Position numbers and translations under genes: made by a program. A stretch of 61,200 nucleotides of DNA, from the NCBI GenBank assembly GCA_045545095.1, contig JAZQAG010000020.1:1-61200 (forward strand), in the 5' to 3' direction. Positions 8,746 to 18,834 of this stretch are shown here, one piece after another (the first letter of the stretch is position 1; each line of letters begins with the position of its first letter). The notes under the pieces were generated by a model. The model ran no database searches. It saw nothing but the letters and a program-made list of their open reading frames with translations, and was not told the DNA's origin. The stretch is from Phocaeicola_A sp045545095 (GTDB taxonomy: Bacteria; Bacteroidota; Bacteroidia; Bacteroidales; Bacteroidaceae).

Positions 8746-9780
8746 ATGTTAAGTAAAGTGATATTGCAAGACAACATTGACCATTTTGCCAAATGGCTGG
8801 ATAAAGCTGAAAATATGGTCATTGTAACCCACGTATCGCCTGATGGCGATGCCATCGGATCATCTTTGGGATTAGCCCACTTTCTGGAAAGTCAGGAAAA
8901 GAATGTACGCGTCATAGTCCCTAACGGTTTCCCCGATTTCTTAAGATGGATGAATGGAGCCCAACATATACTCCGTTATGACAAGCACCCTGAGATTGCA
9001 GACAAACTGATAACTGAAGCTGACGTCATTTGTTGTGTTGATTTTAACAATCTGAAAAGGATTGATGCCATGGGAGAGTCCGTAAGGAGTTCTTCTGCCC
9101 GCAAAATATTGATAGATCACCACCTGGACCCTGAGGATTTCTGTAAAATTACCATTTCACACCCTCAGATTTCCTCTGCATCAGAATTGGTTTTCCGCCT
9201 GATTTGCCGATTAGGATATTTTGAAGACATCACCACTGAATGTGCCGAATGTATCTACACGGGTATGATGACTGATACCGGAGGATTCACCTACAACAGT
9301 AATAATCCAGAGATTTACTATATTATCAGCCAATTGCTTACCAAGGGGATAGATAAAGACCAGATATACCGGAATGTATTTAACACCTATTCCGAGGCAC
9401 GCCTCCGCCTGATGGGACATATCCTTACAACAATGCATGTCTATCCGGAATTCCGGTCAGCACTTATCACACTAACCAAAGAGGAGCAAAATAAATTCAA
9501 TTATATGCGTGGCGATGCTGAAGGGTTCGTCAATATGCCTTTATCAATGAAAGGTATCTGCTTCTCCGTGTTCCTGCGCGAAGATACAGAGAAAAATATG
9601 ATAAAGGTTTCACTCCGTTCTACCGGCAACTTCCCGTGCAACCAGGTAGCTTCCGAATTCTTTGGTGGCGGCGGACACCTTAATGCTTCAGGAGGAGAAG
9701 TATATGGCACTATGGATGAAGCATTGAATCTATTTAAGGCTGCTTTGGTAAAATTCCAACCCCTGTTACTGAAAAAATAA
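8746..9780 (+). CDS. DHH-family phosphoesterase (NrnA-like oligoribonuclease/pAp phosphatase)
   Basis: 344 residues from ATG 8746; the longer frame from 8701 would overlap the promoter. DHH motifs are in order: VTHVSPDGDAIGSSLGLA (about 24-41), VICCVDFNN, ILIDHHLDP (the DHH triad, about 122-130), and TGMMTDTGGFTYN. The C-terminal DHHA1 domain carries FGGGGHLNASGG. Such enzymes degrade very short RNA or cyclic-dinucleotide products (pApA/pGpG) and 3'-phosphoadenosine 5'-phosphate. The exact substrate is inferred. It probably leads the run into the DUF4827 lipoprotein gene and glmM. Confidence 0.92.
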   Translation: MLSKVILQDNIDHFAKWLDKAENMVIVTHVSPDGDAIGSSLGLAHFLESQEKNVRVIVPNGFPDFLRWMNGAQHILRYDKHPEIADKLITEADVICCVDFNNLKRIDAMGESVRSSSARKILIDHHLDPEDFCKITISHPQISSASELVFRLICRLGYFEDITTECAECIYTGMMTDTGGFTYNSNNPEIYYIISQLLTKGIDKDQIYRNVFNTYSEARLRLMGHILTTMHVYPEFRSALITLTKEEQNKFNYMRGDAEGFVNMPLSMKGICFSVFLREDTEKNMIKVSLRSTGNFPCNQVASEFFGGGGHLNASGGEVYGTMDEALNLFKAALVKFQPLLLKK

Positions 9781-9873
9781 GTTATAGAACGCTAATAGCC
9801 ACAAACAATAGAAGATTTTTGTACCGAATTTCGTACATTTGCAGCGCAATAACAGAATTATCAGAAAGCTATT

Positions 9874-10494
9874 ATGAAAAAAATATTCCATTGGATACTC
9901 CTGCTTGCTACGACTACAGGGTTTCTGCACTCCTGCGATGATACCGAAACCTATGCGGATATGAAGGAGAGCGAACGAAAAGCTATTGAAGCTTATATCG
10001 TTTCGGAAGGTATCAAAGTCATTACGTTGGACCAATTCTATACCCAAGATTCTACGACGAATGTCGATATGAACGAGTATGTTCTCTTCAAGGACAATGG
10101 AGTCTATATGCAAATTATAAGAAAAGGAGATGGAAATCCATTAGCTGATGGAGTGCGCGAAAACGTGGTAGTACGTTATGTCGAAGTCAATATCAAGGAA
10201 GGAGATACACTCACCGGAAACTGGTTCAACGCCTCTAATCCAGACCTCATGACCATAGAGAACACCAAAGGCTCTTATAAAGGTTCGTTCACCTCAGGAT
10301 ATATGTACACTAGTTATGGAAGTTCTGTCCCTGCCGGCTGGTTAGTCCCCATGCCATACATCAATTTGGGCACAAATACAGCCAAGATTGCAAAAGTAAG
10401 ACTTATTGTTCCCCATAGTCAAGGACAATCTACAGCCACTTCATACGTATATCCCTGCTTCTACGAAATCACTTATCAGAAAGCATTACGATAA
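9874..10494 (+). CDS. DUF4827-type lipoprotein (FKBP-like fold)
   Basis: 206 residues. The N-terminus (MKKIFHWILLLATTTGFLHSC) is a lipoprotein signal with Cys21 as the lipidation site, so it should be anchored in the envelope. The mature part matches the DUF4827 family of Bacteroidales: an acidic start, a NEYVLFKDNGVYMQIIRKG segment at about 69-87, and a C-terminal half resembling an FKBP barrel without the usual isomerase active site. Its function is unknown. A second FKBP-like lipoprotein is encoded near 27 kb. A -7 box TACATTTG lies at 9834-9841. It ends 7 bases before glmM. Confidence 0.85.
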   Translation: MKKIFHWILLLATTTGFLHSCDDTETYADMKESERKAIEAYIVSEGIKVITLDQFYTQDSTTNVDMNEYVLFKDNGVYMQIIRKGDGNPLADGVRENVVVRYVEVNIKEGDTLTGNWFNASNPDLMTIENTKGSYKGSFTSGYMYTSYGSSVPAGWLVPMPYINLGTNTAKIAKVRLIVPHSQGQSTATSYVYPCFYEITYQKALR

Positions 10495-10501
10495 AGAAAC
10501 T

Positions 10502-11887
10502 ATGACACTTATTAAATCAATATCCGGCATTCGCGGAACTATCGGCGGAACTGTCGGTATGGGCCTTACCCCATTGGATATCGTCAAATTCACATCGGCC
10601 TATGCAACATTCATACGGCGTTCGACCAATAACCAAAGTAACAAAATCATTGTAGGACGAGACGCTCGCATATCTGGCGAAATGGTAAAAAACATTGTAT
10701 GCGGCACACTCATGGGCATGGGATTCGATGTAGTCAACATCGGATTGGCCACCACTCCGACAACCGAACTCGCTGTATCTATGGAAGGTTCCTGTGGAGG
10801 TATCATCCTAACAGCCAGCCACAATCCTCGCCAGTGGAATGCTTTGAAGCTATTGAATGAGCACGGCGAATTTTTGAATGCGGAAGAAGGCAACGAAGTT
10901 TTACGTATAGCAGAAGCCGAAGATTTTAACTATGCTGATGTAGAACATTTAGGAAACTATTCAGAAGACAACAGCTATGACCAAAAACATATTGATGCCG
11001 TTCTGGCATTAGACTTGGTTGACGTTGAAGCCATTCGAAAAGCAGGATTCCACGTAGCCATAGATACCGTAAACTCAGTGGGAGGTATCATACTTCCCAA
11101 ACTGCTCCAACAATTGGGCGTAAAAGAGGTTGAAGTCCTTTATGGTGAACCTACAGGTGATTTTCAACATAATCCGGAGCCCTTGGAAAAGAATTTGGGA
11201 GACATCATGAACCTGATGAAAAAGGGCGCACACGATGTAGCCTTCGTTGTAGATCCCGACGTGGATCGTTTGGCTATGATATGCGAAAATGGGGAAATGT
11301 ATGGCGAAGAATATACCCTTGTGACCGTAGCAGACTATGTCCTGAAACATACTCCTGGCAATACAGTAAGCAACCTCAGCAGTACAAGAGCTTTACGAGA
11401 CATCACCCTCAAATATAGACAGCAATACAATGCAGCTGCAGTAGGAGAAGTAAATGTGACTACCAAGATGAAAGAGACTGGTGCCATTATCGGAGGAGAA
11501 GGAAATGGAGGAGTTATCTATCCTGCCAGCCACTACGGACGTGATGCACTTGTAGGTATAGCTCTATTCCTCAGCCATCTGGCTCATGAAGGAAAAACGG
11601 TCAGCGAGTTACGGGCTACCTACCCACCCTATTTTATTGCCAAAAACCGTATAGATCTTACTCCTGAAACCGATGTGAATCTTATTCTGGCCAAGGTGAA
11701 AGAACTCTATAAGGACGAACAGGTAAACGATATCGATGGAGTGAAGATTGACTTTCCTGACCGTTGGGTGCACCTTCGCAAAAGTAATACAGAACCAATC
11801 ATCCGAGTGTATAGCGAAGCTTCTACGATGGAAGCAGCCGATGAGTTGGGGAAAAAGATTATGGATGTAATTTATAGCTTAGTCTGA
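10502..11887 (+). CDS. glmM: Phosphoglucosamine mutase
   Basis: 461 residues from ATG 10502 (MTLIKSISGIRGTIGG); the longer frame from 10406 would overlap the upstream gene. It converts glucosamine 6-phosphate to glucosamine 1-phosphate for peptidoglycan and lipid A precursors. The phosphoserine loop TASHNP places the catalytic Ser at residue 106. The metal loop DPDVDR lies at about 251-256, the sugar loop GEGNGG at about 333-338 and the phosphate-binding RKSNTEPIIRVYSEA near the end. The family also includes phosphomannomutases, but the pattern and position favour GlmM. Confidence 0.92.
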   Translation: MTLIKSISGIRGTIGGTVGMGLTPLDIVKFTSAYATFIRRSTNNQSNKIIVGRDARISGEMVKNIVCGTLMGMGFDVVNIGLATTPTTELAVSMEGSCGGIILTASHNPRQWNALKLLNEHGEFLNAEEGNEVLRIAEAEDFNYADVEHLGNYSEDNSYDQKHIDAVLALDLVDVEAIRKAGFHVAIDTVNSVGGIILPKLLQQLGVKEVEVLYGEPTGDFQHNPEPLEKNLGDIMNLMKKGAHDVAFVVDPDVDRLAMICENGEMYGEEYTLVTVADYVLKHTPGNTVSNLSSTRALRDITLKYRQQYNAAAVGEVNVTTKMKETGAIIGGEGNGGVIYPASHYGRDALVGIALFLSHLAHEGKTVSELRATYPPYFIAKNRIDLTPETDVNLILAKVKELYKDEQVNDIDGVKIDFPDRWVHLRKSNTEPIIRVYSEASTMEAADELGKKIMDVIYSLV

Positions 11888-11914
11888 TTATACATTCTTG
11901 CATTGAATTATATA

Positions 11915-11962
11915 ATGAAAGAGGGTGTGTCAAATGGTTCATTTTGACACACCCTCTTTCAT
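11915..11962. terminator. Bidirectional terminator between glmM and clpB
   Basis: Nearly perfect 19-base arms (11916-11934 and 11942-11961) around a short loop, with A-rich and T-rich flanks. It lies between convergent genes and can serve both. Confidence 0.85.
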
Positions 11963-12007
11963 ATAGCAACTCCACTATCTATCTGGAGTTATAGGAACTC
12001 GGTCTAT

Positions 12008-14596
12008 TCAATTCCTGAACATTAGTCCATCACCGGCCACATCTACCGTTATTGGTCGTGCACTGTCCACCTCTTGCGCTAAGAGTTTCTTAGACAAGTC
12101 ATTCAACAAATAGCGTTGGATGGCACGTTTTACAGGACGGGCACCAAACTCCGGATCATAACCTGCAGAAGCGATAAAGGCCACAGCTGCATCTGTCAGG
12201 TGAAGATTCACTCCATTTTCCGACAACATGCGACGTATGCTTTCAATCTGAAGACGAACAATCTGCTCAATTTCATCCTTATCCAATGGCAAGAACATGA
12301 TAGTTTCGTCAATACGGTTCAAGAATTCCGGACGGATAGTTTTCTTCAACATGCCCATCACTTCATTCTTCGTCTCTTCAATAAGATGCTCACGATTGTC
12401 AGCCGTCATCCTTTCAAACTGACTCTGTATGTATGAGCTACCCAAGTTGGAGGTCATAATGATAATGGTGTTCTTGAAGTTCACAACTCGTCCCTTATTA
12501 TCTGTCAGACGTCCATCATCAAGCACTTGCAACAGAATATTGAATACATCAGGATGAGCCTTCTCTATCTCATCGAACAAAACCACTGAATAGGGTTTAC
12601 GCCGTACAGCTTCAGTCAACTGTCCACCTTCATCATAACCGACATATCCCGGAGGAGCTCCAATAAGCCTGCTTACACTGTGTTTCTCCTGATACTCGCT
12701 CATATCAATACGTGTCATCAGTTGCTCATCATCGAAAAGATACTCCGCCAATGCCTTAGCCAACTCTGTCTTACCGACACCGGTTGTGCCCAAGAATATG
12801 AAGGAACCAATAGGACGACGGGGATCCTGCAAACCTGCACGACTACGACGTACAGCATCGCTGACAGCACGGATAGCCTCATCTTGTCCGACAACACGCA
12901 GATGAAGTTCCCCTTCCAAATGCAACAATTTATCACGTTCACTCTGCAACATCTTGCTCACAGGGATTCCTGTCCAACGGCTGACAACATCAGCTATATC
13001 ATCAGCCGTCACCTCTTCCTTGATCATTGCATTACCGCTCTGCATCTGCTTCAATTCCTCCTGAACAGAAGCTATCTCATCATTCAGAGCCTGCAAACGT
13101 CCATATCGTATCTCGGCCACTTTACCATAGTCTCCTTCACGCTCGGCACGTTCAGCCTCAAACTTCAATTGCTCTATCTGCTGCTTGTTGGACTGAATCT
13201 TATTGACTAACTGCTTTTCACTCTCCCACTTGGCTTTCAGAGCCGTTTCCTGTTCCTTCAATTCGGCAATCTCTTTGTTCAGTTGCCGCAACTTAGGTTC
13301 ATCTTTTTCACGTTTGATGGCCTCACGCTCAATCTCCAATTGCTTCAGACGGCGGGACAGTTCATCCAACTCTTCGGGTACAGAATCACGTTCCATACGT
13401 AACTTGGCAGCCGCTTCATCCATCAAGTCAATGGCCTTGTCGGGCAGAAAACGTTCAGTAATGTAACGGTTGCTCAACTCCACTGCGGCAATGATGGCAT
13501 TATCTTGAATACGTACTTTGTGGTGATTCTCATAGCGTTCTTTCAATCCGCGTAGGATAGATATGGTGCTGAGCACGTCCGGTTCGCTGACCATCACAGT
13601 TTGGAAACGACGTTCCAAAGCTTTATCCTTCTCAAAATATTTTTGATATTCATCCAATGTCGTGGCACCAATGGAGCGGAGTTCTCCACGGGCCAAAGCC
13701 GGTTTCAGAATGTTGGCTGCATCCATAGCACCCTCACCTTTACCTGCACCTACCAAGGTATGGATTTCATCGATAAAGAGGATTATCTGTCCATCAGACC
13801 CTATGACTTCATTGATGACAGCCTTGAGCCGCTCTTCAAATTCGCCCTTGTATTTGGCTCCTGCCACCAATGCTCCCATATCGAGTGAATAGAGTTGCTT
13901 GTCCTTCAAATTTTCGGGAACATCACCACGCAATATACGATGGGCCAGTCCTTCTACTATAGCAGTTTTTCCTGTACCAGGCTCACCTATCAGAATAGGA
14001 TTGTTTTTGGTACGACGGCTCAAGATTTGAAGTACACGGCGTATCTCCTCATCACGTCCAATCACAGGATCCAGTTTACCCGAACGGGCTGCCTCATTCA
14101 AATTGATGGCATACTTGCTGAGCGACTGATAGGTGTCCTCGCTTGATTGCGAAGTGACCTTCCCTCCCTTACGCAGTTCTGCTATGGCTGAACGCAATTC
14201 TTTCTCCGTCACTCCGGCATCTTTCAACATGGTAGCCACTGTACTCTTTACCGTGAGAAGAGCCAATACCAACTCCTCAAGAGCTACATATTGGTCGCCC
14301 ATCTCCTTAGAGATTTCCACAGCACGCTGCAAGACCTCATTGGCATCACGGCTCAGATAAGGCTCTCCCCCACTCACTTTGGGAAGGGAATCCAACTGAC
14401 GGTCAATCAATGTTGCCAACTGTTGAGCATTCACTCCCATCTTTTGAAAGAGGAAATTGGTTATTGTATCTCCTACCTTGAATACTGCAGCCATCAAATG
14501 AGCAGGTTCTATGGCCTGTTGTCCGCGAGTACGGGCCATATTGACAGCATCTTGCACAATCTCTTGCGATTTAATGGTAAAATTGTTAAAGTTCAT
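12008..14596 (-). CDS. clpB: ATP-dependent disaggregase ClpB
   Basis: 862 residues, full-length ClpB. An N-terminal Clp_N repeat domain (about 1-145) is followed by the first AAA+ domain with Walker A GEPGTGKTA (about 206) and Walker B ILFIDEIHTL. The long M-domain coiled coil (about 405-530) is the ClpB hallmark. The second AAA+ domain has GTTGVGKTE (about 606) and VVLFDEIEKAH. With DnaK it pulls proteins out of aggregates. There is no IGF/L loop for ClpP, as expected. A ribosome site AAAGGAGAA precedes the ATG. Heat-shock control is likely from the family. Confidence 0.98.
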   Translation of the reverse strand: MNFNNFTIKSQEIVQDAVNMARTRGQQAIEPAHLMAAVFKVGDTITNFLFQKMGVNAQQLATLIDRQLDSLPKVSGGEPYLSRDANEVLQRAVEISKEMGDQYVALEELVLALLTVKSTVATMLKDAGVTEKELRSAIAELRKGGKVTSQSSEDTYQSLSKYAINLNEAARSGKLDPVIGRDEEIRRVLQILSRRTKNNPILIGEPGTGKTAIVEGLAHRILRGDVPENLKDKQLYSLDMGALVAGAKYKGEFEERLKAVINEVIGSDGQIILFIDEIHTLVGAGKGEGAMDAANILKPALARGELRSIGATTLDEYQKYFEKDKALERRFQTVMVSEPDVLSTISILRGLKERYENHHKVRIQDNAIIAAVELSNRYITERFLPDKAIDLMDEAAAKLRMERDSVPEELDELSRRLKQLEIEREAIKREKDEPKLRQLNKEIAELKEQETALKAKWESEKQLVNKIQSNKQQIEQLKFEAERAEREGDYGKVAEIRYGRLQALNDEIASVQEELKQMQSGNAMIKEEVTADDIADVVSRWTGIPVSKMLQSERDKLLHLEGELHLRVVGQDEAIRAVSDAVRRSRAGLQDPRRPIGSFIFLGTTGVGKTELAKALAEYLFDDEQLMTRIDMSEYQEKHSVSRLIGAPPGYVGYDEGGQLTEAVRRKPYSVVLFDEIEKAHPDVFNILLQVLDDGRLTDNKGRVVNFKNTIIIMTSNLGSSYIQSQFERMTADNREHLIEETKNEVMGMLKKTIRPEFLNRIDETIMFLPLDKDEIEQIVRLQIESIRRMLSENGVNLHLTDAAVAFIASAGYDPEFGARPVKRAIQRYLLNDLSKKLLAQEVDSARPITVDVAGDGLMFRN

Positions 14597-14673
14597 AGTT
14601 TTCTTCTCCTTTCTTTATTATTTAACCGATACTCTTGTTTGACAAACATCCGTGTTTTACCATTTGTTTATGC

Positions 14674-14688
14674 ACGAACTTTGTTCGT
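14674..14688. promoter_or_regulatory. Short palindrome upstream of clpB
   Basis: ACGAAC TTT GTTCGT, a perfect 6-base inverted repeat about 80 bases upstream of the clpB start. It might be an operator for heat-shock control; nothing else supports that. Confidence 0.3.
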
Positions 14689-14788
14689 TTAGAAAGAAGC
14701 AAACGATTTGCCACGGGGAAAAGAAAGACAAAACGTCAGCACATTATGCAAGAAACAGACAATTTGACACCTTATAATATATAATAAA

Positions 14789-14823
14789 GCAAGATACCCT
14801 GCATTTATGCGAGAGTATCTTGC
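14789..14823 (-). terminator. Terminator of the ABC export operon
   Basis: Arms GCAAGATAC (14789-14797) and GTATCTTGC (14815-14823), followed on the minus strand by CTTTATTAT. It lies downstream of the permease stop at 14940. The remaining 14597-14939 gap holds only this, the clpB leader and AT-rich DNA. Confidence 0.65.
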
Positions 14824-14939
14824 CACATGAGAATGAAATTCTTGATATGATTATGGCCCTCCATAACCAATCTAACTAAACTAACTATAAATACTCTAAC
14901 AGAACCTCATTTCATGCACTTTAGGCTTCATCACGAAAG

Positions 14940-17291
14940 CTATTCTTTGCGCAATACCTCGACTGGATTTGCATTGGCCGCCTTGACGGAAAGGCCAAAC
15001 ACCGTGAGGAAAGCAATGACAATGACAAACAAACCGACCAAGAGATACAACCATCCCGACTGCGACATCCGATAATCATAACCCGAAAGCCACTGCTCCG
15101 TGATATGGAAAGCTATAGGCAACGCCACCACAAAAGCAATCCCAACAATGAGCAAGAAGTGTCCAAGCAGTCCACAAACAATACGCAGACGGGATGTGCC
15201 AAAGGTACGCTTGATAGCAATATCCCTCATACGTTGGCGGACATAATAGGTGGACATACCGAAAAGGCCCAAAGTGGCAACAAAGAGAGACAACAAAGTA
15301 AAGATACTTACAATCTGCAACAAACGACGCTCTTTAGACAGGCCGTTGGCAATACTCTCCTCTACATAACGGGCTCTATCGGGAGAGAGTTCCATCTCAC
15401 CGGGATAGAGTTCATTGAACACATCGATAACGGCCTGTTGGGCTTCCCGATGAGGACCTACAGTCTTGATGACTGCCGTCTGGAGCATACGGGGAATCTC
15501 GCTGCCGAAGTTATAAATGCGGGCACCACGCTTGTTGGCCAAGCGGTTACGGAAATGAAAGTTGTAATAGACTCCACCCACTGAGAAGGGATGATTATGC
15601 TCGTCTTCAGGCGTCATCACATCCGTATCCTTCATGCCAAAAAACTCTATGGCCCATTCATTAAGGAATGGAGTGGGCTCCCCTAACTTATTGTCATGTT
15701 TGACACGCAATCCCAAGATGTCAAAGTAAAGCGAATCACCATAGATATGCATCATGGAGAGTGTGCGTCCCTGATAGGTGACAGGAGTATTGTCCATATC
15801 CACATAATAAGGATGACCTGTGCCAAACCCTACCTTTTCCACCTGCGGACAGGTCATGAGTTCTGCACGCAAAGCCGAATGGTCCAACCCTTTATAGCCG
15901 CTAAGATTAACTGTCATATAATCCTCGGTATTATAACCAAGGGGAGCCTCTATGATATGACGCATCTGCAGGCGGATGGTGCAGGCCATCAGCAACATCA
16001 CAATAGCCAATGTATATTGGACACCTATCATCACTTTTCCATAGACGTTCTTTGACTTGACACGGAATGTACCCTTTACCACATCCATCGGATTGAAACC
16101 TGATATGAACAGTGCGGGAAAAATACCTGCCGACAAACCGATAAGCAGGACACAACCAATGAGCAAGAGGTAATGCATCGCTGTGAAACTGTCGAACAAG
16201 CCAAACTGATACTTCAACAAATCGCAAGCATGAGGCAACAGTGCATAAGCCAACAGTAAGGCCAACAAAGCCGCTCCAATACTCAAAACGAGAGATTCTG
16301 CAACAAGACGCATGAAAATAACAGAACGGCGCGTGCCCAACAACCGACGCATGGCCATCTCTTTAGCACGGAAACCCGATTGGGCCATAGTCAGATTGAC
16401 ATAATTGAGCAGGGCAAATACCAGCAGGACCACCCCAACGGTAATCAATACCGAGACAAAATCACGGTCGCCGGCCTGAAAGTGGGAACGTTTGTCATGC
16501 CGGAAGGTCTTGGCAAAATACAGTTCATCAATCGGAACAAAGCGTACCAATTGACTGCTTCCTCGCCGGTAGTTCCATAAGATTTCCTTAAACCAGGCCT
16601 CCATTTCATTGCACTTGGCATGGATGTCTGCCCCCTCATGAACTTTTACAAGGGTATAGCATACGGTATTAGTGGACAGATTCGGACCATTCCCCCACGA
16701 TTGGGCCAGCATAATATCCTCGGCAGGTACTATCAAGTCGGCATTGGGCAGGAAACTATTGTCGATATCCTCCATAACGGCAGCTACTATAAAATTGTAT
16801 TCACGAGTCTCATCAACAACAGTAACCCTTTCTCCCACCGGACTGTCTTTACCAAACACCCGGCGTGCATAGTTCTGACTGACCACACAATATTGCCGGG
16901 CTATCTTGAACTTCTTGACATCACCCTCAATGATACGATGGGTCAGCATATCAAAATAAGCAGAATCTGCCAACAAGCAAAGTTCACTGGTAGAAGCCGT
17001 CGGATCATCCGAATAGACCTTAAGTTTATCGGACTCCAACGAAATGGCACACTCTATTTCAGGATAGCGTTCCACCAACAATCGCTGCAACCAATAAAAC
17101 CCGTTTCCATGCCCACGTTTGTTGCCTAACAGATAGACTCTGTCTGCATGTTCCTGAAATTTGTCGGTCTGCAATTGCTTCACTGTATAGCTGGCTATCA
17201 GAAATACAAAAGCAAGCGAAATAGCCAAACCGATAAAATTGATAGCCGTATAGAGTTTGTTTCTTAAAAGAAAAACAAAAAAAGTCTTCAT
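14940..17291 (-). CDS. ABC transporter permease, MacB/FtsX type
   Basis: 783 residues with two repeats of the MacB_PCD plus FtsX arrangement. There is an N-terminal membrane helix (about 12-35), a large periplasmic domain, three helices (about 275-400), another helix near 425, a second periplasmic domain and three C-terminal helices (about 655-775). Such subunits work with a small ATPase to move antimicrobials, lipoproteins or signals across the envelope by a mechanical pull; the cargo is unknown. It starts 1 base after the stop of the ATPase gene, forming a two-gene operon that faces away from the two-component system. Confidence 0.9.
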   Translation of the reverse strand: MKTFFVFLLRNKLYTAINFIGLAISLAFVFLIASYTVKQLQTDKFQEHADRVYLLGNKRGHGNGFYWLQRLLVERYPEIECAISLESDKLKVYSDDPTASTSELCLLADSAYFDMLTHRIIEGDVKKFKIARQYCVVSQNYARRVFGKDSPVGERVTVVDETREYNFIVAAVMEDIDNSFLPNADLIVPAEDIMLAQSWGNGPNLSTNTVCYTLVKVHEGADIHAKCNEMEAWFKEILWNYRRGSSQLVRFVPIDELYFAKTFRHDKRSHFQAGDRDFVSVLITVGVVLLVFALLNYVNLTMAQSGFRAKEMAMRRLLGTRRSVIFMRLVAESLVLSIGAALLALLLAYALLPHACDLLKYQFGLFDSFTAMHYLLLIGCVLLIGLSAGIFPALFISGFNPMDVVKGTFRVKSKNVYGKVMIGVQYTLAIVMLLMACTIRLQMRHIIEAPLGYNTEDYMTVNLSGYKGLDHSALRAELMTCPQVEKVGFGTGHPYYVDMDNTPVTYQGRTLSMMHIYGDSLYFDILGLRVKHDNKLGEPTPFLNEWAIEFFGMKDTDVMTPEDEHNHPFSVGGVYYNFHFRNRLANKRGARIYNFGSEIPRMLQTAVIKTVGPHREAQQAVIDVFNELYPGEMELSPDRARYVEESIANGLSKERRLLQIVSIFTLLSLFVATLGLFGMSTYYVRQRMRDIAIKRTFGTSRLRIVCGLLGHFLLIVGIAFVVALPIAFHITEQWLSGYDYRMSQSGWLYLLVGLFVIVIAFLTVFGLSVKAANANPVEVLRKE

Positions 17292-17292
17292 A

Positions 17293-17979
17293 TCACATTC
17301 TATTAGTCAATGAATCTACAATCTGCCCGTCAAAAAGATTGATAATCCGATGAGCATACTGGGCATCTTTCAGGGAATGGGTTACCATCACAATGGTGGC
17401 ACCTTCCCGGTTGAGTTGTGCCAACAGTTCCATCACTTCATGCCCATTCTTTGAATCTAGATTTCCCGTAGGCTCATCAGCCAAGATAACACCAGGATTA
17501 CCTACTACAGCACGAGCAATAGCAACCCGTTGCTGCTGTCCACCCGACAGTTGGTTGGGATAATGCTTGGCACGATGGCTGATACTCACACGGTCCATAA
17601 TCTCCCGTACACGAGAGGGTCTTTCATTACGAGGAACACCTTGATTGATGAGCGGCAATGTTATGTTCTCCTCCACAGTCATCTCATCTATAAGATTAAA
17701 ACTCTGAAAAACGAAACCTATTTTCCCTTTCCGATAATCCGACCGTTCCCCTTCACGCAAGCCAGACACTTCATGGTCATCAAAGAAATAACTCCCTTCC
17801 GAAGGATTGTCCAGCAATCCCAATATATTCAACAACGTGGATTTACCACAGCCGGAAGGCCCCATAACAGCAACGAACTCACCATCCTCTACCGTGAGCG
17901 ATACATTCTTCAAAGCTACAGTTTTCACCAATTCGGTACAAAATTGTTTTCCCAAGTTCTCAACAATAAGTTTTGCCAT
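17293..17979 (-). CDS. ABC transporter ATP-binding protein (LolD/MacB-like)
   Basis: 228 residues, a single ATPase domain. Walker A is GPSGCGKST (about 40-48), the Q-loop is FVFQSFNLI, the signature is LSGGQQQRVAIARA (about 142-155) and Walker B is VILADEPTGNLDS. The sequence is typical of partners of MacB/FtsX permeases. It is the first gene of the operon, with the permease right behind. The promoter should lie in 17980-18230, shared with the divergent response regulator gene. Confidence 0.95.
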   Translation of the reverse strand: MAKLIVENLGKQFCTELVKTVALKNVSLTVEDGEFVAVMGPSGCGKSTLLNILGLLDNPSEGSYFFDDHEVSGLREGERSDYRKGKIGFVFQSFNLIDEMTVEENITLPLINQGVPRNERPSRVREIMDRVSISHRAKHYPNQLSGGQQQRVAIARAVVGNPGVILADEPTGNLDSKNGHEVMELLAQLNREGATIVMVTHSLKDAQYAHRIINLFDGQIVDSLTNRM

Positions 17980-18191
17980 ACTCTATACATATTATATATT
18001 ATCTCCACCAAAGTGGAATAACTTTGAAGCAAAAATAGAGAGAGCTTTCCAATAAAAAAAGAAGAAATTACAAAATCGCACTTTCCATCATGCAAATTGT
18101 CTAATTTTTAGACACTCCATTCAATAGGAAGTTCGTATTTTTGCAAAAAATAAGAATTGCAAGTGATGAGCTGCGGGTGACAAGTATTGTC

Positions 18192-18230
18192 CAAACTCCC
18201 CAAACTCAGAACTCAAAACTCAGAACTCAT
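18192..18230. repeat. Short AACTC-rich repeat before the response regulator
   Basis: ACTCAGAACTC occurs twice around AAAACTC in the 40 bases before the ATG at 18235, immediately after a CCAAACTCCC unit. This is one of several simple-repeat families seen between genes in this window. Confidence 0.6.
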
Positions 18231-18234
18231 AAAA

Positions 18235-18834
18235 ATGTATCCCTATAAATTAGCCATCATAGACGACAATCAAGCCGTATTGGATGTACTCAAATTGACC
18301 CTTGAAGGAGAATTCGAGTCTATTGTCACTCTTTCACACCCATCCCTATTCCCCTCTATCCTGAATGAAGGAAAGATTGACGCGGTCTTATTAGACATGA
18401 ATTTCCATTCTCCAGAACTGGATGGAGCTGAAGGAATCTGTTGGCTGAAATATATAAAAAAACACACCAACGCACCAGCCGTGGTGATGATGACTGCTTT
18501 TGGTAATATCGATTTGGCTGTCACAGCCCTTCAAGAAGGTGCCGAAGATTTTATCACCAAGCCTTGGGACAACGAAGAGCTTATCAAAAAGACATTAAAA
18601 GCCATCCGAACAAACACATCCCGACTACAAGAAAAGGAAAGAATCGAGGAAGCAGGCATATTGAAAGAGGAACGGGATACGACACGTCAGATGACTCTCG
18701 ATGAGATAAAGAAAAAACATATCATAGACATTCTGAACGAATGCAACGGAAATCTGACCGAAGCAGCCAAGCATCTTGACATTAACAGGCAGACACTGTA
18801 TAACCAACTAAAGAAACACGGTATTATCGTATGA
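18235..18834 (+). CDS. Response regulator with receiver and Fis-type HTH, no AAA+ domain
   Basis: 199 residues from ATG 18235 (MYPYKLAIIDDNQAVLD); the longer frame from 18187 is made of simple repeat. The receiver domain (about 1-125) has the acidic pocket IIDDNQ, phospho-acceptor Asp54 in LLDMNF, the TAFGNIDLAV switch region and Lys in ITKPW. A Fis-type HTH_8 (about 155-197, LTEAAKHLDINRQTLYNQLKKHG) follows. NtrC relatives carry an AAA+ sigma-54 domain between these two parts, and it is absent here. It overlaps the kinase gene by 4 bases (ATGA). Confidence 0.9.
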   Translation: MYPYKLAIIDDNQAVLDVLKLTLEGEFESIVTLSHPSLFPSILNEGKIDAVLLDMNFHSPELDGAEGICWLKYIKKHTNAPAVVMMTAFGNIDLAVTALQEGAEDFITKPWDNEELIKKTLKAIRTNTSRLQEKERIEEAGILKEERDTTRQMTLDEIKKKHIIDILNECNGNLTEAAKHLDINRQTLYNQLKKHGIIV